Positions 7,332-16,897 are shown, counted from the stretch's first letter. The stretch is DNA of 40,721 nucleotides from Candidatus Methanomethylicaceae archaeon (GCA_015660995.1 JACTUC010000026.1:1-40721), one strand, 5' to 3'. Notes: generated from the letters alone by a model not told the origin. Numbers and translations: made by a program.

Positions 7332-8393
7332 TCACCTTGCCCTCCCCTGAGGCGCCTCGAATCGCCGGTGCCTTCCCATTGGAATCTTCTGGTCAGCGCT
7401 ATCCCTTACCTGATGGCCGGTTATGTGAAGGAAAACATCCTCAAGCGTAGGCTGAAGATTTTCCATCGCGTTGATCTTTCCGTCTTCAGCCCGGACCGCA
7501 TCGACAACATTGTCGAAAGCTTCGTCGCCATGAACAATTATCCGTAGGTGCGTATCGTCTTCTTGTGAGACGGCATCAACGCACTCAATTGCCCTGATTG
7601 AGTCGATAATTTTAGGCACCAGGTTCGCAATTTCGAGTTTTAGCACTGTAGTATCAGCTCCTGAAATTAATTTTTTCAGGTTCTTTGAGGTGTCAAGAGC
7701 AACAATCTTCCCGTGGTCTACAATAGCTATGCGGTCGCACAACAAATCAGCGTCCACCATCATATGTGTCGTTATCATAATTGTTGTGCCGTTTTCCTTG
7801 TTGAGTTTCTTTATGAATTCCCTTATCTCAACGGAGGACTGGGGGTCCAAGCCTAACGTCGGCTCATCAAGGAATAGCACTTGGGGCATGTTAAGCAGTG
7901 CCCGAATCACATTCACCCTCTGGCGCATGCCTGTGGAAAAGGTGCCTACTTGGGCGTCCTTCCACTTGGTCAGCTGGACTAACTCTAATAACTCGTCGAT
8001 CCTTTTTGTTAAGACATCCTTGGGAATACCAAAGAGGCACCCGAAGAACCATAGATTTTCTTTTGCGGTCAAACGGTTATACATTATCATCTTTTCGGAC
8101 ACAATTCCGATCATTTTCCGGACTTCAGTGTCGTTCTTTACGATATCGTGCCCGCCAATTATGGCAGTTCCCTTGGTGGGTGATGAGAGAGTGGACAGTA
8201 TTCGTAGGATTGTACTTTTGCCCGCACCGTTAGGACCGAGCAGGCCAAATATCTCTCCCTTCCTGACATCAAAAGAGATATCATCGACGGCCACGAAGTC
8301 GCCGAATTTCTTCGTTAAGTTCTCAACCTTGATCATAGAGCCACTTTCAGTGGTGTAGTCAGATGAGACGAGTGTGGTACTGTCACTCAGCAT
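7332..8393 (-). CDS. ABC transporter ATP-binding protein
   Basis: The product has 353 residues. Walker A is GPNGAGKST, the signature loop FSTGMRQRV, and Walker B with the catalytic Glu VLFLDEPTLGLDP; the H-loop is ITTHMM. The C-terminal 100 residues are the DUF4162-like extension of drug-export ATPases. The core domain begins at MIKVENLTKKFG, 19 residues after the first ATG. I keep the longer start because a TATA-like AATATTAAATATG at 8425-8437 (minus strand) would start transcription about 12 bases before it. It forms a two-gene operon with the permease. Confidence 0.92.
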   Translation of the reverse strand: MLSDSTTLVSSDYTTESGSMIKVENLTKKFGDFVAVDDISFDVRKGEIFGLLGPNGAGKSTILRILSTLSSPTKGTAIIGGHDIVKNDTEVRKMIGIVSEKMIMYNRLTAKENLWFFGCLFGIPKDVLTKRIDELLELVQLTKWKDAQVGTFSTGMRQRVNVIRALLNMPQVLFLDEPTLGLDPQSSVEIREFIKKLNKENGTTIMITTHMMVDADLLCDRIAIVDHGKIVALDTSKNLKKLISGADTTVLKLEIANLVPKIIDSIRAIECVDAVSQEDDTHLRIIVHGDEAFDNVVDAVRAEDGKINAMENLQPTLEDVFLHITGHQVRDSADQKIPMGRHRRFEAPQGRAR

Positions 8394-8508
8394 TGCTAAT
8401 CACAGGAGCATGTGTAGGACCGGACATATTTAATATTCACGGCGTTAACTCTTCTGGTAAACGGTGTCATTAATGCGAGTTGCAAGCTGGCGTATCAAGA
8501 AAGCTTGT

Positions 8509-9195
8509 TCATTTCCTGAAGGTTGTTTGGGTTTCCTTAAGGAGGAAAGTTGCCACACCTGTTGCGACAAGAGCAGCGAGGAACTCTATGAAGATGAAGA
8601 CGATCCCGTCCTCGGGGTTTACGCCAGCTATGGCGTAGGTAAAGATCCTGGCGAATGTCACTTGCGGATTCGCGAACATTGTGCTGGACGTAGCAATAAG
8701 AAGACCCCCCACCAGCATGCCAACGACCAACCCTATCAGTTTGGAATGGTATTTGGAAAGGCACCATATGGCTAGGACCAGAATGAATGTGCCAAGGAAT
8801 TCGCTGAAGTAATTTCCTTCAGACCGGGATATTTTCGAGATTGCTATCAGCTTCGGTACAGCTTGGTAGAACATCAGGTGGCTAGAGAGCATGCCCACAA
8901 AGCCACCAAGAAACTGAATTGAGATTTACAGGAGCCCTTCATGGGCTTTCATACTCTTCGCAGCCATGAAAGATAGGGTGACAGCTGGGTTGAAGTGGGC
9001 ACCACTAATGGGACCAAGAACTTCTATCAGAACAAAGAGTATGAAGCCAACAGCAATCGCATCCATGAAAACGGTAAGTGGAATGCTTGCACCCAGCACG
9101 TTATATCCTAGAATGGTCGCAGAGATCGCGGTCATGGTCAGGAAGAGCGAACCAAGGAGTTCGGCAGTGAGCCTCCTCGACAGGGTGTAATCCAT
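8509..9195 (-). pseudogene. aquaporin (MIP family) with an in-frame TAA
   Basis: Read through one stop, the frame gives 228 residues, normal for a MIP channel. It starts MDYTLSRRLTAELLGS, with the first pore motif SGAHFNPAVT and a degenerate second one, ANPQVTFAR (NPQ instead of NPA). The TAA at 8926-8928 falls after KAHEGLL and before ISIQFLGGFVG. Family members usually have Tyr here (YI-x-x-Q-x-x-G), so TAT or TAC to TAA is the simplest cause. No base is lost, so the frame continues unchanged. The ATG follows GGTGAT at a 6-base spacing. It is a recent pseudogene or a polymorphism, unless the stop is read through. Confidence 0.85.
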
Positions 9196-9233
9196 GCATA
9201 TCACCGAGCTTGCAATGTCGGCATGCTGACCCT

Positions 9234-9671
9234 TCAGACCTTGAGGGATTTTGCCGCAGCAACTGTTTTGGCCGCTACCACAGAGACGACCTTCTTTTCC
9301 AGGGCGGTCAGGGTCGCCCTGTTCTTCGATTTTTCCACCGTGATCCCCATTTTTGAGACTATCTTCGGTATGAATACTGTTTTTGCTGGTTTGCAACCCT
9401 TGAGTTCGAGAAGCTTGGTCATGCAAAAGTTGGCACACCCCTCAATCACTACGACCCTTGAGGGATTTTGCCGGACCATCTCCATATCCTCCTCCACATC
9501 GATGTTGAAAGCCGGGAGGCACAGCAGGACGGCCTCTTTTGGCATCAGTTTTTCGACGACCTCATAGGCTGCCTGCCGCGAGATTGTGCCTGCCGTCTGC
9601 CCGATACCGCCGCATGGGGCAACGACGATCTTGTTTGGGAATTGCCAGACTGAAGGCTTCTGCTTTGCCAT
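9234..9671 (-). CDS. DGC-domain putative zinc-binding protein
   Basis: The 145-residue product has the conserved cysteines of the DGC family: APCGGIGQTAGTISRQAAY, LLCLPAFNID and VIEGCANFCMTKLLELKG. These probably bind zinc or an Fe-S cluster. The family is common in methanogens and anaerobic bacteria, without known function. The ATG at 9671 lies about 35 bases from a TATA-like GTTTATATTTAC on the minus strand. The aquaporin frame begins 38 bases after its stop with its own ribosome site, so the two may be cotranscribed. The C-terminal 40 residues are Lys/Ala/Val-rich and helical. Confidence 0.8.
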   Translation of the reverse strand: MAKQKPSVWQFPNKIVVAPCGGIGQTAGTISRQAAYEVVEKLMPKEAVLLCLPAFNIDVEEDMEMVRQNPSRVVVIEGCANFCMTKLLELKGCKPAKTVFIPKIVSKMGITVEKSKNRATLTALEKKVVSVVAAKTVAAAKSLKV

Positions 9672-9838
9672 AGAATATCGGTTTGCTTCTCTGCTTTATG
9701 TAAATATAAACACTGTTTTAATATTTTCTTAATAGTAATGTAAACACGATTCTGAAGCGTACGATTGAATGAAAAATCCTTTTGCTTGAGAAATTTGTAG
9801 CGATTTTGAGTTTGGGTAACTATATGATGATAGTCATT

Positions 9839-9860
9839 ATTGTATAGTTGACTATACAAT
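9839..9860. promoter_or_regulatory. 22-base palindrome upstream of methyltransferase gene
   Basis: Two 10-base arms (ATTGTATAGT and ACTATACAAT) flank a TG centre. The inner TATAGTTGACTA matches the motif at 30328-30340, 32157-32168, 36089-36100 and 36915-36925 in the dispersed repeats. It lies in the 275-base divergent spacer before the gene at 9947, whose TATA-like TTCTTTTATTTG is near 9900. It is a likely regulator site. Confidence 0.5.
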
Positions 9861-9946
9861 TCTGCCTTTACTGTTCTAAATGCCTACGCGACTGTAAATT
9901 CTTTTATTTGATTGTTGACAATGAGTTTCTTGGATGAAGCTGAAAA

Positions 9947-10756
9947 ATGGATAATGTTGTAATTGAAGAGTCTAAGCTTGCAGGGCATTACGACAGCGTT
10001 AGCAATGTACAGTTCCAATTAGGATGCATGCTTATAGAAAGGATGAGGATAAGGGAAGGTGGTGCCGTGCTTGATGTGGGGTGCGGCACGGGGCGCCTGG
10101 CGCTTTACCTATCAAAGATCGTGAAATCCTCTGGAAATGTTGTGGGTATAGATCCATCAATTCACCGCATCGATATCGCTAATAATAAACTGAAGAACCG
10201 GATGCTTCAAAATGTCTGTTTCAAAGTAGGTTCTGCGGAAACACTCAAAAGTTTTCCCGAAAGTGCTTTCGACGATGCTTGCTATTCATCTGTTTTTCAC
10301 TGGATAAACGATAAAAAAGCAGTTCTTAAGGAGACGTATAGGGTCTTAAATAAGGGTGGAAAAATCGGAATTACCACCATTAATAGGGATAATCTCCATT
10401 CGTTCCGGGCAGTCATGATCGAGGTTTTAGGAAAGCCCCCCTACGCAGAATATGCGAAAAAGGGGGAAGGTCGTAGTTATCCAGCAACGATGAAAGAACT
10501 TGAGACGCTTTTAGCTAAAGTTGGGTTCTGTGAAATTACAGTAGACTGTTTAATTAAAAAGCGGCACTATGACTCTCCTCAAAAGCTAATAGATTTCTAT
10601 GAGGCAAGTTCGTTTGGGAACTTTATGAGATCAGTGCCTGAGGACCTTCAAGCGAACGCAAGATGCGATATCAAAAAGGAATTGGAGAGAAGAAGAACAC
10701 CATCCGGAATTGAGCTTACATCCAACATCATATTCGCTACAGCTAAGAAAATGTAA
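9947..10756 (+). CDS. class I SAM-dependent methyltransferase
   Basis: The product has 269 residues with a UbiE/COQ5-like methyltransferase core: motif I VLDVGCGTGRLALYLS (about 43-58), the acidic residue of motif II in VVGIDPS, and motif post-II around FDDACYSSVFHWINDKKAVL, then VLNKGGKIGITTINR. The C-terminal part (LAKVGFCEITVD onward) is a small cap. The substrate is unknown. The gene is A+T-rich and stands alone between two promoter-rich spacers. A TATA-like box near 9900 gives a leader of about 20 bases. Confidence 0.88.
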   Translation: MDNVVIEESKLAGHYDSVSNVQFQLGCMLIERMRIREGGAVLDVGCGTGRLALYLSKIVKSSGNVVGIDPSIHRIDIANNKLKNRMLQNVCFKVGSAETLKSFPESAFDDACYSSVFHWINDKKAVLKETYRVLNKGGKIGITTINRDNLHSFRAVMIEVLGKPPYAEYAKKGEGRSYPATMKELETLLAKVGFCEITVDCLIKKRHYDSPQKLIDFYEASSFGNFMRSVPEDLQANARCDIKKELERRRTPSGIELTSNIIFATAKKM

Positions 10757-10858
10757 AGATTTTACTCTGGCAAAACCAGTCAGTTTCACAGGGGAAGGTA
10801 AAGGAATGCAGTAAAATTACACTTTTTTGAAGGCCATAGAGAACCGCATTGACAATAA

Positions 10859-10904
10859 TCTTTATTTAACTAACATTGAATTGTTTTGTTGGTACATTGT
10901 ACCA
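10859..10904 (+). promoter_or_regulatory. clpB promoter with operator-like palindrome
   Basis: A TATA-like CTTTATTTAA at 10859-10868 is followed by TGGTACA-T-TGTACCA at 10890-10904, a perfect 7-base palindrome centred at the expected transcript start. A repressor bound here would block clpB until it is released by heat or protein damage. The leader to the ATG is about 80 bases and ends with GGAGG at 10964-10968. Confidence 0.55.
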
Positions 10905-10977
10905 TTCGCATTGGCTATGCGATAAGAAATTAGAATGAACACAATATGCTGAACCTAGCTAGAGGAGGTTCATAATA

Positions 10978-13569
10978 ATGAGTATGGATAAATTTACTAT
11001 AAAATCCCAGGAGGCCGTCCAGAAGGCATTGGAAATTGCTACGACCAAAGAGAATCAGTTCATTGAATGCTCGCACCTATTAAAGGGGATTCTGGCGGTT
11101 GACGATAACGTCGTCCCCTACCTGTTTAACAAGCTGAACGTTAACCAGGACACTGTTTCAAGGGCGCTGGACAAGATTATTGATTCCTACCCAAAGGTCA
11201 CCGGCGGAGAGCAGCACCTCTCGCTAAGCCTCAACCAGGCCCTCCAAAAGGCATCGGTGCTTGCCACCGAACGCAAGGACGAATTCGTAGCCATAGAGCA
11301 TCTCCTGCTGGGGATCCTGTCTGTCAACGACCCCACATCGCAGCTACTGAAGGCCAATGGGGTCAATGAGAAGGACTTGGAGGAGGCGATCAGGCAGCTG
11401 CGCAGGGGGGGGACGGTAAATTCCCAGACTGCCGAGGAGACCTACAATGCGCTGAACAAGTACGCCACGAACCTGAACGACATGGCCCGCAAGGGTAAGC
11501 TCGACCCGGTTATAGGCCGCGACGAGGAGACCCGGAGGGTCCTCCAGATCCTCTCGCGGAGGACAAAGAACAACCCCATCCTCATAGGGGAAGCAGGGGT
11601 GGGCAAAACCGCCATAGTCGAGGGGATCGCCCGACGCATAATCGATGGGGAAGTACCTCAGGAGCTGAAATCGAAGCAGATCTACTCGCTCGATATGGGG
11701 GCGCTCATTGCTGGAGCCAAGTTCAAGGGCGAATTCGAGGAGCGACTGAAGAGCGTTATCAAGGAGGTCGTCTCTGCTGAGGGTGAGATCATACTATTTA
11801 TTGATGAGATCCACACACTGGTGGGGGCAGGCGCAGGGGAGGGTGCCATGGACGCTGCCAACATCCTGAAGCCTGCCCTGGCCCGGGGTGAACTGCGCGC
11901 CATAGGAGCTACAACTCTGAAGGAGTACCAGAAGTACTTCGAGAAGGACAAGGCCCTTGAGAGGCGGTTCCAGCCGGTGATGGTCAATGAGCCAGACTCC
12001 TTGGACGCCATATCCATCCTGAGGGGTCTGAAGGAGCGCTATGAGAGCTACCATCATGTCAGGATAAAGGATGAGGCGATAATAGCTGCCGTCGAGCTCT
12101 CCCAGCGGTACATCACCGATCGCTTCCTCCCCGACAAGGCCATTGACCTCATCGATGAGGCCGCAGCCAAGATACAACTGGAGATGAACTCCAAGCCCGA
12201 GGAACTGGAGAATCTAGATCGGAAGATAACCCAGCTGAAGATCGAGGTGGAGGCCATCAAGCGCGAGAAGGATAAGGAGAAGCTCAAGTCGCTTAACGAG
12301 GAGATAGAGAAGCTCAGCGAGGAGCAGAAGCAGCTGAATGCCAAGTGGCAGTTGGAGAAGGGTTTGCAAGAGCAGATCCAAGCAAAGAATAAGGAGATAG
12401 AGCAGCTCAAGTTTGAGGAAGAGAATGCATACCGCGTCGGAGACCTAGGTAAGGTTGCTGAGATACGTCATGGCCGCGTCCCGGAGGCCAAGAAGGTCAT
12501 AGAGTCCCTCAACAAGAAGCTGTCTGAGGCGCAGAAAAACAAGGCCATTGTGAACCAGGAGGTGGACGCCGAGGAGGTAGCCGAGGTCGTTTCCCACTGG
12601 ACTGGCATCCCAGTGAGCCGCATGCTCCAGAGCGAGAAGCAGAAGCTGATGAACTTGGAGACTCAGCTCCACATGCGCGTCATTGGTCAGGATGAGGCCG
12701 TCAAGGCCGTATCGGACGCCATAAGGAGGTCCCGCGCCGGTCTGCAGGACGCCAAGCGACCCATAGGCTCCTTCATTTTCCTGGGAACAACGGGGGTGGG
12801 GAAGACAGAGCTGGCAAAGGCCCTGGCCGAGGCCATGTTCAACAACGAGAACAGCATGGTCAGGATCGACATGTCTGAGTACCAGGAGCGGCATACGGTC
12901 TCTAGACTTATCGGGGCACCTCCAGGTTACGTAGGCTATGAGGAGAGCGGGCAGCTGACCGAAGCCGTTAGGAGAAAGCCCTACTCCGTAGTGCTTCTGG
13001 ACGAGATTGAGAAGGCGCACCCGGATGTCTTCAACGTGCTACTCCAGGTGCTAGACGACGGCCGCCTCACCGACAACAAGGGAAGGACGGTCGACTTCAA
13101 GAATACCATAATTATCATGACCTCGAACTTAGGGTCGGACATCATCCGGGAAAACCTAGAGAGGGTTAATGACCAGAACCGGGTGGAGATCCTGAACAAG
13201 ACGAAGGAGCAGGTATTTGACCTGCTGAGGAGGAGCATGAAGCCGGAGTTCCTGAACCGTGTAGACGAGATCATAATGTTCCAGCCCCTTACCCGGGAGG
13301 AGATACGTAAGGTTGTTGAGCTGCAGATAAGAAACGTCCAGAATGCGCTGGAGAAGAACAACATCAAGCTCACGGTCACCAAAAGGGCTGTGGATCGCAT
13401 AGCAGACACTGGCTATGACCCACAGTTTGGCGCAAGGCCCATCAAGCGCGTCATTCAGAGGGACCTGCTGAACGAGCTCTCAAAGATGATCCTGGACGGC
13501 AAGGTCGACAGGGACTCGGTAATTGTTGTGGACGAGAAGAACGGTAGGCTGGTCTTCAGGAATGGATGA
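10978..13569 (+). CDS. clpB: ClpB protein disaggregase
   Basis: The 863 residues are full length for ClpB. Two Clp N repeats (1-145) precede AAA-1 with Walker A GEAGVGKT (about 204-211) and Walker [12 protein letters not shown] coiled-coil middle domain rich in Lys/Glu/Gln (about 405-530) separates it from AAA-2, which has Walker A GTTGVGKT (about 603-610) and [15 protein letters not shown]. The C terminus [16 protein letters not shown] is the D2 small domain. The middle domain shows it is the disaggregase, working with DnaK on protein aggregates in the cytoplasm, rather than ClpA or ClpC. It lacks an IGF/IGL ClpP-docking loop as far as I can see. Codon use is distinctly G+C-rich compared with both neighbours, and archaeal ClpB genes are often thought to be bacterial in origin. 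Confidence 0.97.
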   Translation: MSMDKFTIKSQEAVQKALEIATTKENQFIECSHLLKGILAVDDNVVPYLFNKLNVNQDTVSRALDKIIDSYPKVTGGEQHLSLSLNQALQKASVLATERKDEFVAIEHLLLGILSVNDPTSQLLKANGVNEKDLEEAIRQLRRGGTVNSQTAEETYNALNKYATNLNDMARKGKLDPVIGRDEETRRVLQILSRRTKNNPILIGEAGVGKTAIVEGIARRIIDGEVPQELKSKQIYSLDMGALIAGAKFKGEFEERLKSVIKEVVSAEGEIILFIDEIHTLVGAGAGEGAMDAANILKPALARGELRAIGATTLKEYQKYFEKDKALERRFQPVMVNEPDSLDAISILRGLKERYESYHHVRIKDEAIIAAVELSQRYITDRFLPDKAIDLIDEAAAKIQLEMNSKPEELENLDRKITQLKIEVEAIKREKDKEKLKSLNEEIEKLSEEQKQLNAKWQLEKGLQEQIQAKNKEIEQLKFEEENAYRVGDLGKVAEIRHGRVPEAKKVIESLNKKLSEAQKNKAIVNQEVDAEEVAEVVSHWTGIPVSRMLQSEKQKLMNLETQLHMRVIGQDEAVKAVSDAIRRSRAGLQDAKRPIGSFIFLGTTGVGKTELAKALAEAMFNNENSMVRIDMSEYQERHTVSRLIGAPPGYVGYEESGQLTEAVRRKPYSVVLLDEIEKAHPDVFNVLLQVLDDGRLTDNKGRTVDFKNTIIIMTSNLGSDIIRENLERVNDQNRVEILNKTKEQVFDLLRRSMKPEFLNRVDEIIMFQPLTREEIRKVVELQIRNVQNALEKNNIKLTVTKRAVDRIADTGYDPQFGARPIKRVIQRDLLNELSKMILDGKVDRDSVIVVDEKNGRLVFRNG

Positions 13570-13579
13570 TCTGCAGTTG

Positions 13580-13647
13580 GCGACCGGGAAGTTGCACCCG
13601 CGAACAGTGGAGATAGAGGTTCCGTAGTCTTCACATCCCTTTTTTTC
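13580..13647 (+). repeat. tRNA-3'-like dispersed repeat, copy 5
   Basis: CGACCGGGAAGTTGCACCCG is followed by CGAACA and a second stem, GTGGAGA pairing with TCTTCAC (one G-T pair), around TAGAGGTTCCGTAG, then TCCC and seven T. It starts about 10 bases after the clpB stop and could end that transcript, but the same element occurs elsewhere away from gene ends. Confidence 0.7.
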
Positions 13648-13819
13648 AAAAATTGAATTTCTATCCCCAATTGGCAAAAGGCTGACCTGAGGCCCATGAG
13701 GAGAGATGGGTTTTTCAAAAAAGATTGGTTGGTCATCCAATTGATTATGCCTTTCGTTAATGAGCCGTGCAAATGAAGGGATTATAAAGTTAGTATTCCT
13801 TTGGTTAATAGGGAAGGGC

Positions 13820-15013
13820 ATGAAATACAACTTTCCAGAAGAATTCTTGTGGGGGACCTCCACATCCGCTTTGCAGATAGAGTCAGCTTCAGCTGAAGGT
13901 TCATGCCACGACTGGAAAGGGTTGAGAGCAAAAGATGGAACGGTTTTGAATGAGACGATTAACCACCAGTGCCATAGATCATATGACGCTGACATAATAG
14001 CTTCGCTTGGAAATGCTTACAGGGGAGGTTTCGATTGGTCTCGGTTGCAAAAAGGACCTAAAGAAAAGCTTGAGAAGGAAGTCGTGGACGAGTACAGAGA
14101 CTTCTATGGGAGATTGAAAGAAAAAGGCATGCACCTGATGTTAGTTCTTCATCACTTCGCTAACCCACAATGGTTTGTAGAAGGGGGTTCATGGACTTCT
14201 AACCAAGCCCCAGACATTTTCAATGACTACGTAAAAAAAATGGCAGAATCTTTTGGGGATTTAGCAAATACATGGAATACAATCAATGAGCCTTCCGCCA
14301 TTGCTGTTGAAGGTTATTTGCGAGGTGAATTTCCTCCACGTAAAAAGAATCCTGTAGCTGCTTACAGGGTATTTAATACACTCAGCAAAGCCCATAAGCT
14401 AGCCTACAAATCATTGAAGGAGATTTGCCCGGATGCCCCCGTAGGTATCTCAAATAATACGATGAGTTTCCATGATGAAAACATACTCGGAATTATTCCG
14501 GCCAGAATTGTGGACAAATTATTAATCGACAGTGTTGAAGATCACTTCACTGACTCGGATTTCATTGGATTCAGCTACTACGGGAGAGTGTCATTCGACC
14601 CGTTTCCGTTAATAGAGACTGATGCACCCGGAAAACTCGACAGAAAGAAAAGGGAGCACGACAAAATGTGGGAATTTTATCCTCAGGGAATCAAAGATGT
14701 CGCAATGAGGTACAATGAAAAGTATGGCAAGCCGATCATAGTCACAGAGAACGGCTGTTGTACTGATGATGATATTCAAAGGGTCAGAAGCATAAGTGAG
14801 CATCTGAAATATCTTCATGAAGCGATACATCAAGGAGCTAACATCTTAGGATATTTCCACTGGTCCGCGTTCGACAACTTCGAGCTTCACCTAGGAAGAA
14901 GTTTCAGGTTTGGATTAGTAGGAATAGATTATAATTCCCCTGAGCTGAGGAGGATTCCGAAGCCTTCCGCGATTTACTATTCTCAAATTTCAAAGAATAA
15001 CGGATTAGATTGA
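13820..15013 (+). CDS. glycoside hydrolase family 1 (beta-glucosidase type)
   Basis: The 397-residue TIM-barrel enzyme has acid/base Glu157 in NTINEP and nucleophile Glu310 in IIVTENG. The N-terminal FLWGTSTSALQIES holds the glycone-binding Gln. It is shorter than most GH1 enzymes (about 440-490), mainly in the loops after the first strands. The late motif reads AFDNFELHLGR, where GH1 glucosidases have DNFEW, so the glycone-binding Trp is replaced by Leu; specificity may differ. I choose ATG 13820 because a TATA-like GATTATAAAG at 13780-13789 lies between it and an upstream ATG at 13760. It has no signal peptide, so it acts inside the cell. Confidence 0.92.
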   Translation: MKYNFPEEFLWGTSTSALQIESASAEGSCHDWKGLRAKDGTVLNETINHQCHRSYDADIIASLGNAYRGGFDWSRLQKGPKEKLEKEVVDEYRDFYGRLKEKGMHLMLVLHHFANPQWFVEGGSWTSNQAPDIFNDYVKKMAESFGDLANTWNTINEPSAIAVEGYLRGEFPPRKKNPVAAYRVFNTLSKAHKLAYKSLKEICPDAPVGISNNTMSFHDENILGIIPARIVDKLLIDSVEDHFTDSDFIGFSYYGRVSFDPFPLIETDAPGKLDRKKREHDKMWEFYPQGIKDVAMRYNEKYGKPIIVTENGCCTDDDIQRVRSISEHLKYLHEAIHQGANILGYFHWSAFDNFELHLGRSFRFGLVGIDYNSPELRRIPKPSAIYYSQISKNNGLD

Positions 15014-15126
15014 GATTATACATTCAATCCATTTTTTTATTAATCTTTGGTTTGGAGCCGGAATTCAATCCCAAACCCATTATCTTACTTTTACTCTCTC
15101 TTTCTGTCGCAGTCTTCTGCCAGACA

Positions 15127-15759
15127 TTAATTGCTTATTGCGGGTGCTTGCTGCAAGTATTCCGTGTGCTCTACCTGCTTGAGCATGAAGTCAGCGACAT
15201 CTGCGCGGGAAGTCCATGTGCCAATTCTTCCATCGCCCACATAGCCAGCCTTGACCTTTCCAGTTTTGGGATTGTTGTTAAGCATTGTCAGGCGCACAAT
15301 TGTCCAGTCAAGACCGGAGTTGCGTACCGTTTCCGCTGTGCTGACTATATCTTCGTATGAGTCACGCATTGTGAACTTGACAATGCTGACTAGAGCCTTG
15401 GCCTTTAACTCAGGCTGGTCCTTTGGATCCTTAGCGCTCAGGGTTGACGTAATTATCAGTCTGTGCACGCCTTGTTTCTTCATGGCGGCAATGATATTCT
15501 GCATGCCATGGGTGATTGGTTTATTTTTTGAACCGCCACGTGGACCTAGAGCGCTAATAACCACGCCTGCCCCGCTCACTGCACTCTCAATTAAGGGTTC
15601 ATCGGCCAACTCGCCTTGGATGACCTTCAAACGCTCATGGTTAATGTTGAGTTTGGATGGATTGCAAATATAGGCTACAACTTCGTATCCTGTTGCAAGA
15701 GCTTGTTCGACAAGCTGTCTGCCAGTTTCACCTGTTGCCCCGAAAATTGTGATTTTCAT
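15127..15759 (-). CDS. NAD(P)-binding NmrA/SDR-like oxidoreductase
   Basis: The 210-residue product starts MKITIFGATGETGRQLVEQA, the glycine-rich GATGxTG dinucleotide site of atypical short-chain dehydrogenases. Next come VISALGPRGG and the segment GVHRLIITSTLSAKD, where the usual YxxxK is missing, as in the NmrA, SDR_a5 and biliverdin-reductase-B groups. It could be a flavin or NADPH-dependent reductase or a redox sensor. A TTG-type extension to 15801 is possible but would add residues before the first strand. The gene is convergent with the GH1 gene. Confidence 0.82.
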   Translation of the reverse strand: MKITIFGATGETGRQLVEQALATGYEVVAYICNPSKLNINHERLKVIQGELADEPLIESAVSGAGVVISALGPRGGSKNKPITHGMQNIIAAMKKQGVHRLIITSTLSAKDPKDQPELKAKALVSIVKFTMRDSYEDIVSTAETVRNSGLDWTIVRLTMLNNNPKTGKVKAGYVGDGRIGTWTSRADVADFMLKQVEHTEYLQQAPAISN

Positions 15760-15834
15760 GTTATCATCAAAACCTACGGATTTATTCGTGAGACGGAGCA
15801 AGTCATAATTGTGCCGATTTAGCTTGCCGCCTAT

Positions 15835-16080
15835 TCAGGCACTTCCTTTCTTCTGCCTTGTGTCCAGCAATATCTTATAAATGATATTTTGAAGGGTAGA
15901 GATATCGCCTTCGAACCACATTATCTGCTCCAATTGTAATTCATCAGTGTAACCAATAATCATTCTATTCTTCCTCGTGCTTTGTAGGAACAAGAGCAAC
16001 ATTATTGCAATAAGGATAAGACTAAAGAAACCTAGGAGGATTATTGAAACAAAACTTATGAAAATAATCTCCTGACCCAT
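15835..16080 (-). CDS. small single-span membrane protein
   Basis: The 81-residue product has one long hydrophobic helix (about 5-33, FISFVSIILLGFFSLILIAIM) followed by a basic STRKNR and a soluble tail (YTDELQLEQIMWFEGDIS, ending TRQKKGSA). The start lies 25 bases inside the end of the methyltransferase gene, so translation is probably coupled. I do not recognise the family. The overlap suggests the two products act together at the membrane. Confidence 0.55.
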   Translation of the reverse strand: MGQEIIFISFVSIILLGFFSLILIAIMLLLFLQSTRKNRMIIGYTDELQLEQIMWFEGDISTLQNIIYKILLDTRQKKGSA

Positions 16081-16760
16081 TCAACTGAAAAAATAGCTGC
16101 CAGGTGCATTATCCAAACCGATCTGTATATTGGATCCCTTTTTTTCCAACCTTCAATAACGCTGAATGGATACTGCGCGCACGCCACGGAGCCGAACAGG
16201 ATGTGACGGTTTCTCCTAACAAAGATCTCAATCTGCCTGCTGTCGGACTCTTTCCTGAATGCTTTGAATCCGTTCCTGAGGCTCCCTAGGGGGAATCTCG
16301 AATGGATCCATTCCATCATAACAATGGATAGCTTTGTACTTTCGAAGCAGTTTGCGCTTGTTATGAGCATACCGTCCGCCTTCACATATTTGGAGGAAGC
16401 ATCCAGGATCTCAGCCCTGTGTTTTGGAGTAACATTGTTGGCAACCGCCCAGCAGATGACCACGTCTGCTGCGTGATCCGGATTACCCATTTTTGTGATG
16501 TCCCCCAAAATGAATTCGACCAAATTCTGCCCTCCCGCCTCCTCAACCTGCTGGCTACAATCAATCCCCCTTACATGGCTGCTGATTCCCAAGGATTGCA
16601 ACCTCGTCTTAAGATCAAGCAGTGCAACTCCCGTGGAGCAGCCCACGTCAACAATGTCAATATACCGCCTGTTGGTCCTGTAACAGAACTCCTCGATTGC
16701 GTCGAAAATTCCGCACACATAGTACCTTTCGGGGAAGGTGAAGTCTGCTGGCCAGTTCAT
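16056..16760 (-). CDS. class I SAM-dependent methyltransferase-like protein
   Basis: The 234-residue product has motif I IVDVGCSTGVALLDLK (about 37-52) and GIDCSQQ as motif II. The post-motif stretch is ADVVICWAVANNVTPKHRAEIL, followed by VKADGMLITSANCFE. Only the SAM-binding half is typical; the C-terminal 80 residues (KAFRKESDSRQIEIFVRRNRHILFGSVACAQ) are unlike known families to me. It overlaps the gene for the small membrane protein downstream and is divergent from lemA, sharing a 190-base promoter region. Confidence 0.75.
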   Translation of the reverse strand: MNWPADFTFPERYYVCGIFDAIEEFCYRTNRRYIDIVDVGCSTGVALLDLKTRLQSLGISSHVRGIDCSQQVEEAGGQNLVEFILGDITKMGNPDHAADVVICWAVANNVTPKHRAEILDASSKYVKADGMLITSANCFESTKLSIVMMEWIHSRFPLGSLRNGFKAFRKESDSRQIEIFVRRNRHILFGSVACAQYPFSVIEGWKKRDPIYRSVWIMHLAAIFSVEWVRRLFS

Positions 16761-16897
16761 TTGCAGTTGTTCCTCAGAAGAACAGGAACTGATTTCCTTA
16801 AAAAGGATGGTTCTGAAGCAGCGCTTCTTGTCATATAATTTTCAATGCAAATCCATGCATGATTCGTTCATATACCCAATTTTCTATCGTTGTTTCA

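Noticed and set aside
8926-8928. TAA in the aquaporin as a recoded amino acid
   Set aside because: No known archaeal recoding uses TAA; Tyr-to-stop mutation is simpler.
12445-13020. 191-codon frame on the minus strand inside clpB
   Set aside because: It mirrors the G+C-rich codons of clpB, has no family resemblance and no promoter or ribosome site. The other long antisense frames in clpB, acr3 and the propeller gene are the same kind of shadow.
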